A DNA stretch of 64,000 nucleotides from Haemophilus haemolyticus (GCF_001679045.1 NZ_LYCK01000014.1:99276-163275); one strand, 5' to 3'. Positions 10,632-22,529 are shown, numbered from the stretch's first letter. Notes: generated by a model from the sequence alone, not told the origin. Numbers and translations: made by a program.

Positions 10632-11388
10632 CACCAAACCATTCAATTGAAATCTGTTTTAATGTACCATCTTGGCGAAGTGCTTCAAGTGCTTGATTAA
10701 ATTTTGTAATCAATGCATCTTCACCTTGTAAAAAAGCAAAGGCAGTCGGAATTTTATCCCCACGATCATAAGCAATTTTTAAACTAGCATTTGGGTGTTG
10801 TTTAAAATAATCTAATACAGCCAATTTATCATTAATTGTTGCTTCTGCACGGCCTTGTTTAATAAGCTCTAAGCTCTGTGCTAAACCATCCACTACAAGA
10901 ATCTGCGCGCCTGCGGCTTTTGCATCTTTCCCCCAGTTACTTGTTGCAGATTGCGCAGATTTACGACCTTTCAAATCTTCAAATGATTTAATACTGTTAT
11001 CCGATGATTTTGTCACAATCACCCCACCAGAATAATTATAAGGCGTTGTGAAACTGTATTTTTTTAAACGCTCTGGGCTTGGGTTAGTTTGGTTTGCAAT
11101 CACATCAAAACGTTTTGCATTTAACCCCGCATACATTGCATCCCATTGTGTTTCTTTAAATTCCACTTTCAAACCGAGCTTTTCAGCAACTTTACGAATA
11201 ACCTCTACATCAAAGCCTGTTAATTTTCCACTTTTATCATGGAAAGTAAACGGCGCATAAGTACCCTCAGTTCCCACTAATAAAGTTTTAGTTTTTTCAA
11301 CGCGGTCAGCAATTTCACCAGCGTGAGAAAATGCAGAGAAAGCAATACCAGCACTTAAAAGTGCGGTTGTAAAAAATAATTTTTTCAT
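10615..11388 (-). CDS. periplasmic amino-acid (probably cystine) binding protein
   Basis: A 257-residue secreted binding protein. The signal peptide is about residues 1-23, ending AFSHA. Mature family 3 motifs are [43 protein letters not shown] and [16 protein letters not shown]. The pattern of TYAPFTFHD plus WDAMYAGL is close to cystine-binding TcyJ/FliY proteins, so cystine is the likely ligand, but specificity cannot be proven from sequence. It is the first gene of the operon. A DNA uptake sequence at 11359-11367 encodes part of the signal peptide (TTALLSAG). Confidence 0.87.
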   Translation of the reverse strand: MKKLFFTTALLSAGIAFSAFSHAGEIADRVEKTKTLLVGTEGTYAPFTFHDKSGKLTGFDVEVIRKVAEKLGLKVEFKETQWDAMYAGLNAKRFDVIANQTNPSPERLKKYSFTTPYNYSGGVIVTKSSDNSIKSFEDLKGRKSAQSATSNWGKDAKAAGAQILVVDGLAQSLELIKQGRAEATINDKLAVLDYFKQHPNASLKIAYDRGDKIPTAFAFLQGEDALITKFNQALEALRQDGTLKQISIEWFGDDITQ

Positions 11389-11600
11389 TTTTTATTCCTT
11401 GTGTTGTGTTTGTCTAAGCGTGATTATAAAAATCAAACTTATGAAAAAACAAGATTATTTATTTATATTTTATGAATTTTAGTTATAACAAAGCGAGATA
11501 TGACCAATTACTATCAAAACAAGAAAATAATCTACCGCACTTTCTTGTAGAAAAACTGATTTCTAAACAATGTAATCAATCTACTCTTATAAAATTTCAG
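11389..11600. other. intergenic region upstream of the cystine-type ABC operon
   Basis: About 210 bp of AT-rich sequence between the binding-protein start and the murA terminator. It contains one isolated DNA uptake sequence (11534-11542) and an AAGGA ribosome binding site just before 11388. It must hold the ABC operon promoter, but I could not pick a convincing -35/-10 pair. I see no coding potential. Confidence 0.6.
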
Positions 11601-11630
11601 TAAAAAAATGCCTTTCTAGAGAAAGGCATT
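11600..11630 (-). terminator. terminator of the mla-murA operon
   Basis: A 10-bp stem AATGCCTTTC / GAAAGGCATT (11607-11616, 11621-11630) with loop TAGA is followed on the minus strand by a T run (complement of 11602-11608). It lies about 60 bp past the murA stop. Confidence 0.85.
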
Positions 11631-11690
11631 AGTAGAAATTTAAGATTATAAATAAAGTTGCAATTTCTAATAGAAAAGTAGCGTACCTAA

Positions 11691-13233
<1,543 letters not shown>

Positions 13234-13244
13234 CAGATTTCCGT

Positions 13245-13571
13245 TTAATTAAGATCTGTAAAATTTGCGATCCAATCAGACAAACCAACAAGATCTGCAA
13301 GGGTTAATAATTGTTTTGGTGGATAAACTAATCGCACTGTTTTGTTAAGGTTTTGACACTCTCGTAAAAAATCACAAAGAGCTGCAAAACCGGCTGAATC
13401 AATATGTTGAATACCAGACAAATCCCATTCAACAACCGTTTTATCAAGCGCATTCGCTGATAAAAAAACGTCACGTTGCTGCCACATAGGCAACAACGTG
13501 TTGCGAGATAGCTCCCCTGACAAAAGGAGCGCTATCTTATCATCATTTTTCTTTAAATCCCAATTTAACAT
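13245..13571 (-). CDS. mlaB: MlaB, STAS-domain component of the Mla lipid transporter
   Basis: A 108-residue STAS domain protein. The motif VEWDLSGIQHIDSAGFAAL contains the conserved serine region of STAS proteins. In E. coli MlaB binds the MlaF ATPase and is needed for complex assembly and activity. Identification rests on the STAS fold plus its position between mlaC and ibaG. It starts 9 bp after mlaC. Confidence 0.87.
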   Translation of the reverse strand: MLNWDLKKNDDKIALLLSGELSRNTLLPMWQQRDVFLSANALDKTVVEWDLSGIQHIDSAGFAALCDFLRECQNLNKTVRLVYPPKQLLTLADLVGLSDWIANFTDLN

Positions 13572-13580
13572 GGCACAAGA

Positions 13581-14225
13581 TTATTTGCTTAATGTTACAG
13601 ATTGGGCTGCTGATTTTTGTACTTGTGCAGTTAATGCATCAATGCCATGTTGACGTAAGATACCACTCCATTCTTGTTGTTTTGTTACAACCATGCTCAC
13701 CCCCTCAGCAACCATGTCATAAGCTTGCCATTCGCCAGTTTTACTATTTTTACGCCATTTAAAATCTAATTTAATTGGCGCAGCTCCGTTAACTTGAATG
13801 ATATTCACTCGAATATTTACTAAGTTTTTATCGCCTAATGCTTTTTCTGGCTCGATTTGGATTTGTTGATTTGAATATGCTGTTAATACTTGTGCATAAG
13901 CTTGTTCAATAAAATCACCAAAAGCTTTAAAGAATTTTTCACGTTGTTCAGGTGTAGTCGATTTGAAATGAGAACCTAGCACCAAAGAACCTGCATAATT
14001 GACTTGAACATAAGGCAGTAAATCATTACGAACGATAGTACGTAGATAATTTGGATTCTTTTTAATCTGGCTTTGATTTGCCTGAATATCAGAAAACAAT
14101 TTATCTGACGCTTGTTGCATCAATACATAAGGGCTTGTTTCAGCCATAGCAGTACCAGCAGTAAAAATTGCGGTAAATACTAAAGTTAAAATTGCAAACC
14201 ATTTTTTCACTTGGAAAAATTTCAT
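13581..14225 (-). CDS. mlaC: MlaC, periplasmic phospholipid shuttle
   Basis: A 214-residue Tol_Tol_Ttg2/MlaC family protein. The signal peptide is about residues 1-28, ending GTAMA, and the mature part begins ETSPYVLMQQASDKLFSDI. MlaC carries phospholipid between the outer membrane MlaA complex and MlaFEDB at the inner membrane. Two adjacent ATGs follow GGAG; I use the second (MKFFQVKK) for spacing. A further in-frame start at 14291 lies inside mlaD and gives a poor leader. Confidence 0.92.
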   Translation of the reverse strand: MKFFQVKKWFAILTLVFTAIFTAGTAMAETSPYVLMQQASDKLFSDIQANQSQIKKNPNYLRTIVRNDLLPYVQVNYAGSLVLGSHFKSTTPEQREKFFKAFGDFIEQAYAQVLTAYSNQQIQIEPEKALGDKNLVNIRVNIIQVNGAAPIKLDFKWRKNSKTGEWQAYDMVAEGVSMVVTKQQEWSGILRQHGIDALTAQVQKSAAQSVTLSK

Positions 14226-14253
14226 CATAAATCTCCTAAATAAATGTGAGTTG

Positions 14254-14760
14254 TTATTGTACTGTAGGCTCAGTCTTTTCACTGTTACCATCAGATTTTT
14301 TATCGCCGTAAAGGAATTGGCCGATTAAATCCTCCAACACCATAGCAGATTTTGTATCTTGAATTTGGCTACCCTCTTTAAGCATAGCCGATTCACCATC
14401 ATCAAATCCCATTGTCAATGCAATATATTGCTCACCTAATAAGCCAGATGTCTTAATTGATAAAGAACTGTTTTCTGGGATTTCATTATATTCTTGGTTA
14501 ATTGCAATACTGACTTTTGGTAAATAGCTTTTTTCATCAAGCGTAATACCGCTCACACGCCCAATAACCACGCCACCAACTTTTAATGGTGCACGTACTT
14601 TTAGTCCACCAATATTATCAAAAGTTGCTGTCACAGTATAAGATTTCGTCTCACCAAAACCTTGTACGTTGGCTACGCGTAAACCTAAAAAAACTAAGGC
14701 GCCAATACCAAGCAATAAAAATAACCCGACCCAAAATTCATATTTAATTGTTTGTCTCAT
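14254..14760 (-). CDS. mlaD: MlaD, MCE-domain phospholipid-binding subunit
   Basis: A 168-residue protein with one N-terminal membrane helix (FWVGLFLLLGIGALVFLGL) and an MCE domain: VTATFDNIGGLKVRAPLKVG, then GVVIGRVSGITLD and SLSIKTSGLLGEQYIALTMG. MlaD hexamers form the periplasmic pore on MlaFEB. I start at MRQTIKYEF, 7 nt after AAGGA, instead of an in-frame start 8 codons upstream that lacks a good ribosome binding site. The acidic/polar C-terminal tail (KKSDGNSEKTEP) is typical. Confidence 0.93.
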   Translation of the reverse strand: MRQTIKYEFWVGLFLLLGIGALVFLGLRVANVQGFGETKSYTVTATFDNIGGLKVRAPLKVGGVVIGRVSGITLDEKSYLPKVSIAINQEYNEIPENSSLSIKTSGLLGEQYIALTMGFDDGESAMLKEGSQIQDTKSAMVLEDLIGQFLYGDKKSDGNSEKTEPTVQ

Positions 14761-14770
14761 AAAAAAATCC

Positions 14771-15556
14771 TTAACCTGCTCCAAACATAATAGCAGTCAA
14801 AATAAAATCTAATCCTAGAACAACAAGAGATGCATGCACAACTGTTCGTGTTGTAGCTTGGCTGATGCCTTCTGATGTTGGCATACAATCATAACCATTG
14901 AACAGCGCAATCCAAGTTACGGCTACAGCAAAGAAAACCGCTTTAATGAAACCATTTAAAATATCATAGCTCCAACTCACAGAATTTTGCATAACAGACC
15001 AAAAGCTGCCTGAATCAACACCTTTCCAATCCACACCAACTAAGGAACCACCCCAAATACCAATCGCGATAAACAAGATTGACAAAATTGGCATGGAAAT
15101 AACTCCCGCCCAAAAACGTGGTGCAATCACTCGACGTAAAGGATCAACAGCCATCATTTCAAGACTAGAAAGTTGTTCAGTGGCTTTCATTAAGCCTATT
15201 TCAGCCGTCAATGCAGACCCCGCTCGACCAGCATATAAAAGTGCGGTAACAACAGGCCCTAATTCTCGTAAAAGAGAAAGCGCTACAAGCTGCCCCAAAC
15301 TTGTTTCAGCAGAAAAATCGACTAACACGACATAACCTTGTAGTCCTAATACCATTCCAATAAATAAACCGGACAACAAAATAATGAGTAATGATTGGAC
15401 ACCTAAAACATGCATTTGCTTCACAAGCAAAGGAAAATGCTTGCGAATTTGTGGCTTGCCAATCAATGCACCAAATAACATAAAGCCTGCTCGGCCTAAT
15501 GCACGGAAAAAGTCGATCACCTGTTTTCCCAAAGCAGAAATAAAATTGACGATCAT
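14771..15556 (-). CDS. mlaE: MlaE, permease of the Mla phospholipid ABC transporter
   Basis: A 261-residue integral membrane protein with about five or six helices, of the MlaE/YrbE permease family. Conserved features are [19 protein letters not shown] followed by [19 protein letters not shown], the ATPase-docking region, and [19 protein letters not shown]. Its ATG overlaps the mlaF stop by 4 bp (ATGA). A DNA uptake sequence (15239-15247) is inside. Confidence 0.95.
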   Translation of the reverse strand: MIVNFISALGKQVIDFFRALGRAGFMLFGALIGKPQIRKHFPLLVKQMHVLGVQSLLIILLSGLFIGMVLGLQGYVVLVDFSAETSLGQLVALSLLRELGPVVTALLYAGRAGSALTAEIGLMKATEQLSSLEMMAVDPLRRVIAPRFWAGVISMPILSILFIAIGIWGGSLVGVDWKGVDSGSFWSVMQNSVSWSYDILNGFIKAVFFAVAVTWIALFNGYDCMPTSEGISQATTRTVVHASLVVLGLDFILTAIMFGAG

Positions 15557-16347
15557 TCAAACAATTCCTTCACATAATCTTGCGCTGGGTACTTAAAGCG
15601 CACAGGCCCATCAGATTCACCTTTTAAGAATTGCACAACTCGCGGATCTTGGCTCTGTAAAAGCTGCTCAGACGTTCCTTCTGCAATGACTTTTTGGTCT
15701 GCAATAATATAGGCATAATCTGCAATACTCAATACTTCTTCCACATCGTGCGACACCACGATAGAAGTCAAATTTAACGCTTCATTTAATCGTTTAATCA
15801 GGCTCAAAATTACGCCCATACTGATTGGATCTTGCCCAGTAAATGGCTCATCAAACATAATTAAATCAGGGTCAAGTGCAATAGCACGTGCTAATGCAGC
15901 TCGACGAGCCATACCACCAGAAAGTTCTGAAGGCATTAATGCAGCAGCGCCTCGCAACCCAACCGCCTCTAATTTCATCAATACGATTTGACGAATTAAA
16001 CTTTCAGGCAAATGCGTATGTTCACGAATTGGAAAGGCGACATTATCAAAAGTAGAAATATCCGTAAAAAGCGCACCGGATTGAAATAACATCCCCATCC
16101 GCTTGCGTACTTCGTACAGTTCACTATTAGATAGACGACAAATATCTTGTCCATCAAACAAAATTTCACCTTGTTCCGGCATTAGTTGCCCACCGATCAA
16201 TTTAAGTAAGGTGGTTTTGCCAATCCCCGATGGCCCCATGATCGCAGTGATTTTTCCCTTTTTTACTTGCAAATTCAGGTTATCGTAAATCACGCGATCA
16301 CCGCGTTTAAAGGTGAGATTCTTAACTTCAATTAGATTTTGATTCAT
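15553..16347 (-). CDS. mlaF: MlaF, ATPase of the Mla phospholipid ABC transporter
   Basis: A 264-residue ABC ATPase with Walker [13 protein letters not shown], signature [14 protein letters not shown], Walker [15 protein letters not shown] and switch histidine in VVSHDVEEV. The C-terminal [12 protein letters not shown] resembles the MlaF tail, which reaches the partner subunit. It is the promoter-proximal gene of mlaFEDCB-ibaG-murA. The upstream spacer (16348-16386) carries a DNA uptake sequence at 16370-16378 and separates it from lnt by only 39 bp, so read-through from corC-lnt is possible. Confidence 0.95.
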   Translation of the reverse strand: MNQNLIEVKNLTFKRGDRVIYDNLNLQVKKGKITAIMGPSGIGKTTLLKLIGGQLMPEQGEILFDGQDICRLSNSELYEVRKRMGMLFQSGALFTDISTFDNVAFPIREHTHLPESLIRQIVLMKLEAVGLRGAAALMPSELSGGMARRAALARAIALDPDLIMFDEPFTGQDPISMGVILSLIKRLNEALNLTSIVVSHDVEEVLSIADYAYIIADQKVIAEGTSEQLLQSQDPRVVQFLKGESDGPVRFKYPAQDYVKELFE

Positions 16348-16386
16348 TAAAATCTCGTTTATAAATAAAAAGTGCGGTCGTTTTGA

Positions 16387-17925
16387 CTAGCGTTTTTGTG
16401 AAAGGTTCATCTTACGACGAACAAACGCCATCATGCCGTGTAATACTAAAAACAACAATGATAAAGCATATAAAGGCATATTTCCCAACACAGAATAAGG
16501 GGTTTTGCCTTCCGTGGGTGCAATTTTATGCGTCAACGTTGTTTCAATAAACTGTGGTACCTGGGCTAACACCTTACCTTGTGCATCAACAAAGACTGAA
16601 ATCCCCGTATTCGTTGCACGAATAAGCGGTTTACCCAATTCTAAAGCGCGCATTCTTGCCATCTGTAAATGTTGCCAAGGCCCAATTGAATCACCAAACC
16701 ACGCATCATTAGAAATCGTGAGCAAATAATCTGTATCTTGTTTCAAATTTTGCCGCACTTGTTCGCCAAAAATAATCTCATAGCAAATTGCTGGCGAAAA
16801 AGCGCGTTTTTTTGCCATTAAAGATGGCTGAATCGCATCCCCGCTTTGAAATGCAGACATCGGCAAATTAAACACAGAATTAAGTGGTCGTAAAATACTT
16901 TCTAACGGAACATATTCACCGAAAGGCACGAGATGATGCTTACTATAACGATTTGACGTATCTGTCTGATAAGGAAAGTCTGGGTTTCCAGCAGTCATAA
17001 TAGAATTAAGCAACTTACCAGATTTCGTATCTTGGAATACCGTTCCAACCATTATCTCTGTTTTCGTTTCTTTAGCTGCTCGATCTAATCCTTCAAAAAA
17101 TGGCGTAATCGCATTTTCAAGAGTTGGCAATGCGGATTCAGGCAAAATAATTAAATCTGTTTTACCAAGATTTTCTGCGATTAATTTTTGATAAATCTCC
17201 AAAGTAGAATAGAAATAAGCTGGATCCCATTTGAGATTTTGTTCAATATTGCCTTGAGCAAGCGTGACTGAAATTGCCTTATCTTCAACAGGTTTTACAA
17301 AGTGAATTCGGGATGAATAAGCACTTAATCCCCCCACGATGCTCAATAACAAAACATTCGTAAAGACTAATTTAAGATTTCTCGTTTTAAACAAAGACGA
17401 AACGAGATTAAAAATTACCGCACTTGCCCAAACGGTAAAGAACGTTAATCCTGTTACCCCAAAAATCGGGGCAATGCCATAAAATGGGCTGTCAATTTGT
17501 GTATAACCAAACTGAAGCCAAGGAAAACCGGTAAAAATCCAACCTCGTAAAAATTCTGTCAATGTCCAAATCACGGCAAAAATTACCGCACTTTGAACTT
17601 GGAAACGCTGAACCAAATAGGTAAAGAGCATCGGGTATAGTGCAAGATAAGCCGCAAGTAAACCGACAAGGAAATAACTCACACCTAAAGACGCGCCGCC
17701 AAATTGGTGAATACTGACATTAAGCCAACTTACCCCAAAGCAGAAAAATCCCATCGACCACAAAAACGTCGCTAAAAGTGCGGTGGATTTTTTAGGATTT
17801 TTAGCGACATAAAGTAAACCGAGTAAAGAAACATAGGCTAAAGGCCAATAATCAAATGGCGAAAAGGCAAAAACACCGACTAAACCAGATATAAGCGCAA
17901 TAAGATAAGTAAAATATTTATTCAT
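16387..17925 (-). CDS. lnt: Lnt, apolipoprotein N-acyltransferase
   Basis: A 512-residue inner membrane enzyme adding the third acyl chain to lipoproteins. About six N-terminal membrane helices precede a periplasmic nitrilase domain and a final helix. The catalytic triad is visible as Glu263 (LPESALP), Lys329 (YSKHHLVPFGEY) and Cys381 (PAICYEIIFG). I chose MNKYFTYLIAL; an in-frame start at 18000 overlaps a probable terminator hairpin. The ribosome binding site is weak. Three DNA uptake sequences lie within the gene. It follows corC, as in E. coli (ybeX-lnt). Confidence 0.93.
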   Translation of the reverse strand: MNKYFTYLIALISGLVGVFAFSPFDYWPLAYVSLLGLLYVAKNPKKSTALLATFLWSMGFFCFGVSWLNVSIHQFGGASLGVSYFLVGLLAAYLALYPMLFTYLVQRFQVQSAVIFAVIWTLTEFLRGWIFTGFPWLQFGYTQIDSPFYGIAPIFGVTGLTFFTVWASAVIFNLVSSLFKTRNLKLVFTNVLLLSIVGGLSAYSSRIHFVKPVEDKAISVTLAQGNIEQNLKWDPAYFYSTLEIYQKLIAENLGKTDLIILPESALPTLENAITPFFEGLDRAAKETKTEIMVGTVFQDTKSGKLLNSIMTAGNPDFPYQTDTSNRYSKHHLVPFGEYVPLESILRPLNSVFNLPMSAFQSGDAIQPSLMAKKRAFSPAICYEIIFGEQVRQNLKQDTDYLLTISNDAWFGDSIGPWQHLQMARMRALELGKPLIRATNTGISVFVDAQGKVLAQVPQFIETTLTHKIAPTEGKTPYSVLGNMPLYALSLLFLVLHGMMAFVRRKMNLSQKR

Positions 17926-17987
17926 AAATTCAATTATATTTTGCACGCCCTCACGAGCGTCTTTTGTGTTGAAATTCCATTCCAAGT

Positions 17988-18015
17988 AAATAAAAAGCAC
18001 GCGTTAGAAAACGCG
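17988..18015 (-). terminator. possible terminator after corC
   Basis: Hairpin CGCGTT-AGAA-AACGCG (18000-18005 and 18010-18015) is followed on the minus strand by GCTTTTTATTT. It sits between corC and lnt and may partly separate their expression. The stem is only 6 bp. Confidence 0.5.
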
Positions 18016-18040
18016 CGCCATCATTGAGGATGATAAGATG

Positions 18041-18940
18041 CTATTCGGCTTTTTCTTCCACATCATCCATTTCTGCCAAATGTTCATCTGGCACAGTGAC
18101 TCTAAGCTGAATCAATCGGCGACTATCTGCCGAAGTAACTTTAAATTGAAGATTTTTCAACGTAATTTCTTCACCTCGTTTTGGTAAATAACCAAAAGTT
18201 TGCATAATCAGCCCACCAATGGTATCCACTTCTTCATCATCAAAATCTGTATTAAATTGCGCATTGAAATCATCAATATCTGTGAGCGCACGCACAGCAT
18301 AAGTATGACGAGAAAGCTGACGAATATCCGCAACTTCTTCTTCATCAAATTCATCTTCAATATCGCCAACAATTTGTTCCAAAATATCTTCAATGGTGAC
18401 AAGACCTGATACTGCACCAAACTCATCCACCACAATGGCCATATGGAAACGCTCAGAGCGGAAATCTTTTAACATGCGATCCACTCTTTTGCTTTCTGGC
18501 ACAATCACGACGGGGCGCAATAATAAAGATAAATCAAACTCTTCGGCATCTTCACGTAAAAATTTCAATAAATCTTTCGCATGTAAAATACCTACGATAT
18601 TATCGCGATCATCCGCATCAGCAATCACGGGAAAACGAGAATGAGCGGATTCAATAATTGTGTTTAAACAAGTATTTAAATCTTGTTGATCTTCAATAAA
18701 AATAATTTGTGAACGAGGAATCATAATATCGCGAACACGAAGCTCCGCGATTTCCATCACGCCTTCAATCATTTCACGAGTATTTTGATCAATTAAATCG
18801 TTTTGTTCTGAATCGCGAATTACTTCAACAAGCTCTTCACGATTTTTTAGTTCACCTTGAAAAAAGCGACCAAATAAAGATTGGAAAAAAGGTTTTTTCG
18901 TATTTTCAGATTGGTTTGAATTTTGCTGTTCGTCGTTCAT
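18041..18940 (-). CDS. corC: CorC/YbeX, CBS-domain protein linked to cation homeostasis
   Basis: A 299-residue cytoplasmic protein. A polar, flexible N-terminus ([19 protein letters not shown]) is followed by two CBS domains, recognisable from [14 protein letters not shown] and [26 protein letters not shown] split across about residues 65-190, and a C-terminal CorC_HlyC domain ([20 protein letters not shown]). The family binds nucleotides and was linked to Mg2+/Co2+ efflux. It lacks the membrane domain of CorB. I start at MNDEQ; 21 codons of upstream open frame lack family similarity. Confidence 0.9.
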   Translation of the reverse strand: MNDEQQNSNQSENTKKPFFQSLFGRFFQGELKNREELVEVIRDSEQNDLIDQNTREMIEGVMEIAELRVRDIMIPRSQIIFIEDQQDLNTCLNTIIESAHSRFPVIADADDRDNIVGILHAKDLLKFLREDAEEFDLSLLLRPVVIVPESKRVDRMLKDFRSERFHMAIVVDEFGAVSGLVTIEDILEQIVGDIEDEFDEEEVADIRQLSRHTYAVRALTDIDDFNAQFNTDFDDEEVDTIGGLIMQTFGYLPKRGEEITLKNLQFKVTSADSRRLIQLRVTVPDEHLAEMDDVEEKAE

Positions 18941-19019
18941 ATTGGTTTGTAGTTGATGTCTTATTGACGGCGAAAAAGTATCATATTTTGAGCATCTTCG
19001 CAAAGATAAAGCAAGGAAA

Positions 19020-19062
19020 AAGAAAAGTGCGGTGACATACCTCTTTATTTTCTACCGCACTT
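19020..19062 (-). terminator. inverted uptake-sequence pair, likely terminator of galTKM
   Basis: AAGTGCGGT (19025-19033) and its complement (19054-19062) can form a stem; on the minus strand it is followed by TTTTCTTTTT. It lies just past the galM stop. Confidence 0.68.
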
Positions 19063-19067
19063 CAATT

Positions 19068-20090
19068 CTATAAGAACTTAAACTCCGTCCATTGATAATA
19101 TCGCTCGCTTGCTTTTTGAATCCCGCCGTAATTTTGCCATTCAGGATGATTTGGGGTGTCGGGCAAACATTGGGTTTCTAGTGCTACGCCAGAAAAATCG
19201 GCATATTTTCCACCATTTCTCGTTGGTGTGCCTGCAAGATAATTACCCGTATAAACCTGCAATGCGGCTTGCGAGGTTCTTACTTCCAAACTTAAATCAC
19301 CAGTTGGAGAAGTCAGTAATACGCAAGGCTTTTGCCAAGCTTTATTGACAATAAAGGAATGATCGTAACCTTTTGTTGCTTGCTGATCCCCTTGTAAAAA
19401 ATCTTGCTTGATAGGTTTAGCGATACGGAAGTCAAAACTCGTATTCACCACGTGCTTTAATGGAGAATTAGGAATCCCCTCATTATCTACAGGCAGATAA
19501 AAATCAGCATTTAAACGTAATGTATGTTCACGCACGTCACTGCCTTGCTCTGCATTTTCTAAATTGAAATAAGCATGGTTCGTTAAGTTCAATGCTGTAT
19601 CCTTATCACTCATCCCTGCATATTCAATTTTTACGCTATTATCACCTGTTAGTGTATAGGTTACAGACACATCCACATTACCAGGAAAACCTTGATCACC
19701 ATCCTCTGAATGTAATGAAAAACACACAAAATTTTCACCGCACTCTTGAATTTTCCAACGGCGTTTATCAAAGCTCTCTCCACCGTGAAGCTGATGTTTG
19801 CCTTGGTTACTTCTCAATTGAATAAGTTCACCATTCAATTCAAATTGTGCATTTGCAATACGATTTGCATAACGCCCTACGCTTGCGCCTAAATAGCTTT
19901 GGTGAGTTGGATAATCTTCTACCTTACAACCCAATAAAACCTCGCGTAAAGTGCCATTTACTGGCACTTTACAAGAAAGCCAAGTTGCCCCCCAATCCAT
20001 AAATTGAACACGCATTCCATTTTCATTTTGCAGAGTTATCAGCTGATAAGGTACACCATCAGGCGCATTAAAAGTGGTTTGTTCTAACAT
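19068..20090 (-). CDS. galM: galactose mutarotase (aldose 1-epimerase)
   Basis: A 340-residue enzyme interconverting alpha- and beta-D-galactose, which feeds GalK with the right anomer. Family features are LGASVGRYANRIANAQFELNG (split from about residue 68), KHQLHGG with the catalytic-base region, LNLTNHAYFNL with the catalytic histidine, YDHSFIV, and the C-terminal GVALETQCLPD carrying the catalytic Glu. Two adjacent ATG codons exist (20093 and 20090); the second gives better spacing to GAGA. It is the third gene of galTKM, 9 bp after galK. Confidence 0.95.
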   Translation of the reverse strand: MLEQTTFNAPDGVPYQLITLQNENGMRVQFMDWGATWLSCKVPVNGTLREVLLGCKVEDYPTHQSYLGASVGRYANRIANAQFELNGELIQLRSNQGKHQLHGGESFDKRRWKIQECGENFVCFSLHSEDGDQGFPGNVDVSVTYTLTGDNSVKIEYAGMSDKDTALNLTNHAYFNLENAEQGSDVREHTLRLNADFYLPVDNEGIPNSPLKHVVNTSFDFRIAKPIKQDFLQGDQQATKGYDHSFIVNKAWQKPCVLLTSPTGDLSLEVRTSQAALQVYTGNYLAGTPTRNGGKYADFSGVALETQCLPDTPNHPEWQNYGGIQKASERYYQWTEFKFL

Positions 20091-20099
20091 CATTTTCTC

Positions 20100-21254
20100 T
20101 TAAATCACTCGAACACCTTGTGATGCAGTGCACACATAAAAAGTTTCTTTTAAACCAGTCGTTTTCTCGTAATTATCCGCAATAATTTTACGAACTGCAT
20201 CGACTTTATCATGCGGCGCAAGTGCGACAATACAACCACCAAAACCGCCGCCTGTCATACGTGCACCGCCACTTTTGCCAATAACAAGTTGAGCCAATTC
20301 AACTAAATAATCAATTTGTGGCACAGTGATCTCAAAATCATCACGCATTGAATCATGAGATTCCCCCATTAACTCACCTAAACTAGTCAAATCATTCTTC
20401 TTCAATGCTTCTACTGCATCGAGTACTCGTTGATTTTCTGTTACGACATGACGAGCACGTTTTGCTGCTAACGGAGAAAGTGCGGTCAATTCCGTTTCTC
20501 TTTTTCGGAATTCTTCAACTGAAACATCGCGTAATGCTTTTACTCCAAAAAATTTTGCCGCCTCTTCACATTGCTGACGGCGAGTATTGTATTCACCCGT
20601 TACCAAATCGTGCGGTACATTTGAGTTCACTATAATCACGGCGACATCTTGTGGCACCGGTGTTGGAGTGGTTTCAAGACTACGACAATCGATCATCAGT
20701 AAGTGATTTTCCTGCCCAAGTGCGGAAATTAACTGATCCATATTTCCACAATTTGCGCCAACAAATTGGTTTTCCGCTTTTTGCCCATTCAATGCAATAT
20801 CCGTATGAGAAAGCGGTAAATCGCCAAGTTGTTGGCAGAATTTACCCACCGCAACTTCTAACGCTGCAGATGAACTTAATCCAGAAGAAAGAGGCACATT
20901 TCCAGAAATCACTAAATTTGCACCTTGTTGAAAGTGCGGATAACGTTCCTGGATAAATTTTACAACCCCACGCACGTAATTAGCCCATTTGTGTTCACTC
21001 TTAGGAATTTCAACATTGAGAGAAAACTCATCAGTTTCATTAAGATCCGCTGCATAAACATTCCAAATATGATCATCTCGTTTTGTACCAGAAACGGCCG
21101 TACCAAAATTAATCGCACAAGGCATAACAAAGCCATCGTTGTAGTCGGTATGTTCACCGATGATATTTACTCGGCCAGGCGCATAGACGGTAATTTTTGG
21201 CAAATTTTTATGCTGTGTATTGAAAATTAGTTGAGCATTTTGGATTGGGGTCAT
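20100..21254 (-). CDS. galK: galactokinase
   Basis: A 384-residue GHMP kinase phosphorylating galactose at O1. The galactokinase signature [17 protein letters not shown] is near residue 30, the ATP loop is [15 protein letters not shown], the catalytic Asp region follows in NCGNMDQL, and GHMP motif 3 is [17 protein letters not shown]. An AAGGA precedes the ATG. It is the second gene of galTKM. A DNA uptake sequence (20478-20486) is internal. Confidence 0.97.
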   Translation of the reverse strand: MTPIQNAQLIFNTQHKNLPKITVYAPGRVNIIGEHTDYNDGFVMPCAINFGTAVSGTKRDDHIWNVYAADLNETDEFSLNVEIPKSEHKWANYVRGVVKFIQERYPHFQQGANLVISGNVPLSSGLSSSAALEVAVGKFCQQLGDLPLSHTDIALNGQKAENQFVGANCGNMDQLISALGQENHLLMIDCRSLETTPTPVPQDVAVIIVNSNVPHDLVTGEYNTRRQQCEEAAKFFGVKALRDVSVEEFRKRETELTALSPLAAKRARHVVTENQRVLDAVEALKKNDLTSLGELMGESHDSMRDDFEITVPQIDYLVELAQLVIGKSGGARMTGGGFGGCIVALAPHDKVDAVRKIIADNYEKTTGLKETFYVCTASQGVRVI

Positions 21255-21323
21255 ATTTCTATCCTTTATATTAAATTTGTACTCGATCTGCCCCCTATTT
21301 TGTAAAGAGGGAGGCTGGCTATA

Positions 21324-22373
21324 TTATTTAGTTCTTTCTTTATAATGAACTTCACTCAAAGCACTTAATCTCTCTGCTGCCTGTTCTACCGTTAAATCGC
21401 GTTGGCTTTCGCCTAACATTTCATATCCCACCATAAATTTACGCACGGTTGCCGAACGTAAAAGAGGAGGATAAAAATGAGCATGTAGCTGCCAATGTTC
21501 GTTATCTTCGCCATTAAACGGTGCGGCATGGAATCCCATTGAATATGGGAAAGAGGTCTCAAATAGATTGTCGTACTTGGTTGTCAATTTTTTCAAAATA
21601 ACCGCAAGATCTTTTGATTGTTCGTCACTTAATTCAGTTAAACGTTTTACATGAGCTTTTGGTAAAAGCAATGTTTCAAATGGCCAAACAGCCCAATAAG
21701 GCACTAAAGCTACCCAATGTTCAGTTTCAACGACAATACGTTCTTTTAATTCCAGTTCTCGTTTCACATAATCAACTAGCATTACTGAACCATGTTTTAA
21801 CAAATAATCGCGTTGTGTGCGATCTTCACGAGCAACTTCATTTGGCAAGAAACTATTCGCCCAAATTTGACCATGTGGATGTGGGTTCGAACACCCCATT
21901 GCCGCCCCTTTATTTTCAAAAATTTGCACCCATTGGTATTTCTCACCAAGTTCGCGAAGTTGCTCTTGCCATACTTTAATCACTTCTTCAATCTCAAGTG
22001 CGGTTAATAATGGCAATGTTTTACTATGATCTGGAGAGAAACAAATGACTCGACTTTCACCACGAGCTTGAGAACTCTGGAAAAGTGGATCTGAGGATTT
22101 TTCAGGGGCTGGCGTATCTTCTAAAAGCGCGGAAAAATCATTTTTAAACACATAAGGTTTACGATAATCTGGATTTAATTCACCTGTAATACGCTTATTA
22201 CTCGGGCAAAGATAACAAGTTGGATCATAACTTGGTTTTTGTTCTTCATTCACTTTTTCTTGTTGCCCTTGCCATGGACGTTTAGCACGATGTGGTGATA
22301 CCAAAACCCATTGATCAATCAACGGATTATAGCGACGATGTGGATGCTCGGTTGGTTCAAAAATATCACTCAT
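21324..22373 (-). CDS. galT: galactose-1-phosphate uridylyltransferase
   Basis: A 349-residue HIT-superfamily enzyme transferring UMP between UDP-glucose and galactose-1-phosphate. The zinc-ligand motif CYLCPSN, the covalent-catalysis motif [12 protein letters not shown] and the C-terminal [11 protein letters not shown] are intact. I start at [12 protein letters not shown]; the open frame continues 30 codons upstream but that stretch contains the GalS operator and promoter. It is the first gene of galTKM. No galE is present in the window, so the epimerase of the Leloir pathway must be elsewhere. Confidence 0.97.
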   Translation of the reverse strand: MSDIFEPTEHPHRRYNPLIDQWVLVSPHRAKRPWQGQQEKVNEEQKPSYDPTCYLCPSNKRITGELNPDYRKPYVFKNDFSALLEDTPAPEKSSDPLFQSSQARGESRVICFSPDHSKTLPLLTALEIEEVIKVWQEQLRELGEKYQWVQIFENKGAAMGCSNPHPHGQIWANSFLPNEVAREDRTQRDYLLKHGSVMLVDYVKRELELKERIVVETEHWVALVPYWAVWPFETLLLPKAHVKRLTELSDEQSKDLAVILKKLTTKYDNLFETSFPYSMGFHAAPFNGEDNEHWQLHAHFYPPLLRSATVRKFMVGYEMLGESQRDLTVEQAAERLSALSEVHYKERTK

Positions 22374-22392
22374 GATTGGCTCCCTTTCTAAA

Positions 22393-22408
22393 TTGTAAAC
22401 GGTTACAC
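22393..22408. promoter_or_regulatory. GalS operator at the galT promoter
   Basis: TTGTAAACGGTTACAC matches the GalR/GalS consensus GTGNAANCGNTTNCAC at all specified positions but the first. Its centre is near +15 relative to the start site predicted from the CRP site and -10 below, so bound repressor would block galTKM. Confidence 0.8.
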
Positions 22409-22422
22409 AAAATACTGCGCAT

Positions 22423-22464
22423 AAGATAGCAAATTCAAAAAAATAAACCGTGATCAGTATCACA
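22423..22464 (-). promoter_or_regulatory. galT promoter with CRP site
   Basis: The CRP site CGTGA-TCAGTA-TCACA is at 22449-22464 (one mismatch in the left half-site). On the minus strand a -10 like TATCTT lies at 22428-22423. The CRP centre at 22456.5 is 41.5 bp from a start near 22415, the standard class II geometry. This predicts cAMP-CRP activation of galTKM. Confidence 0.7.
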
Positions 22465-22513
22465 TAATGGGAAAATCTCTGAAAGTTTTTTGTGATCTTG
22501 CTTGCAAATCAGA

Positions 22514-22529
22514 AAGTAACCGCTTTCAA
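22514..22529. promoter_or_regulatory. second GalS operator-like site near galS
   Basis: AAGTAACCGCTTTCAA keeps the central G-AA-CG-TT-C core of the GalR/GalS consensus. It is 55 bp before the galS start and 121 bp centre-to-centre from the galT operator, so it could serve autoregulation or looping. Confidence 0.55.

Noticed and set aside
22491..22506. Second CRP site between galT and galS
   Set aside because: TGTGA-TCTTGC-TTGCA has a good left half only; the right half is poor.
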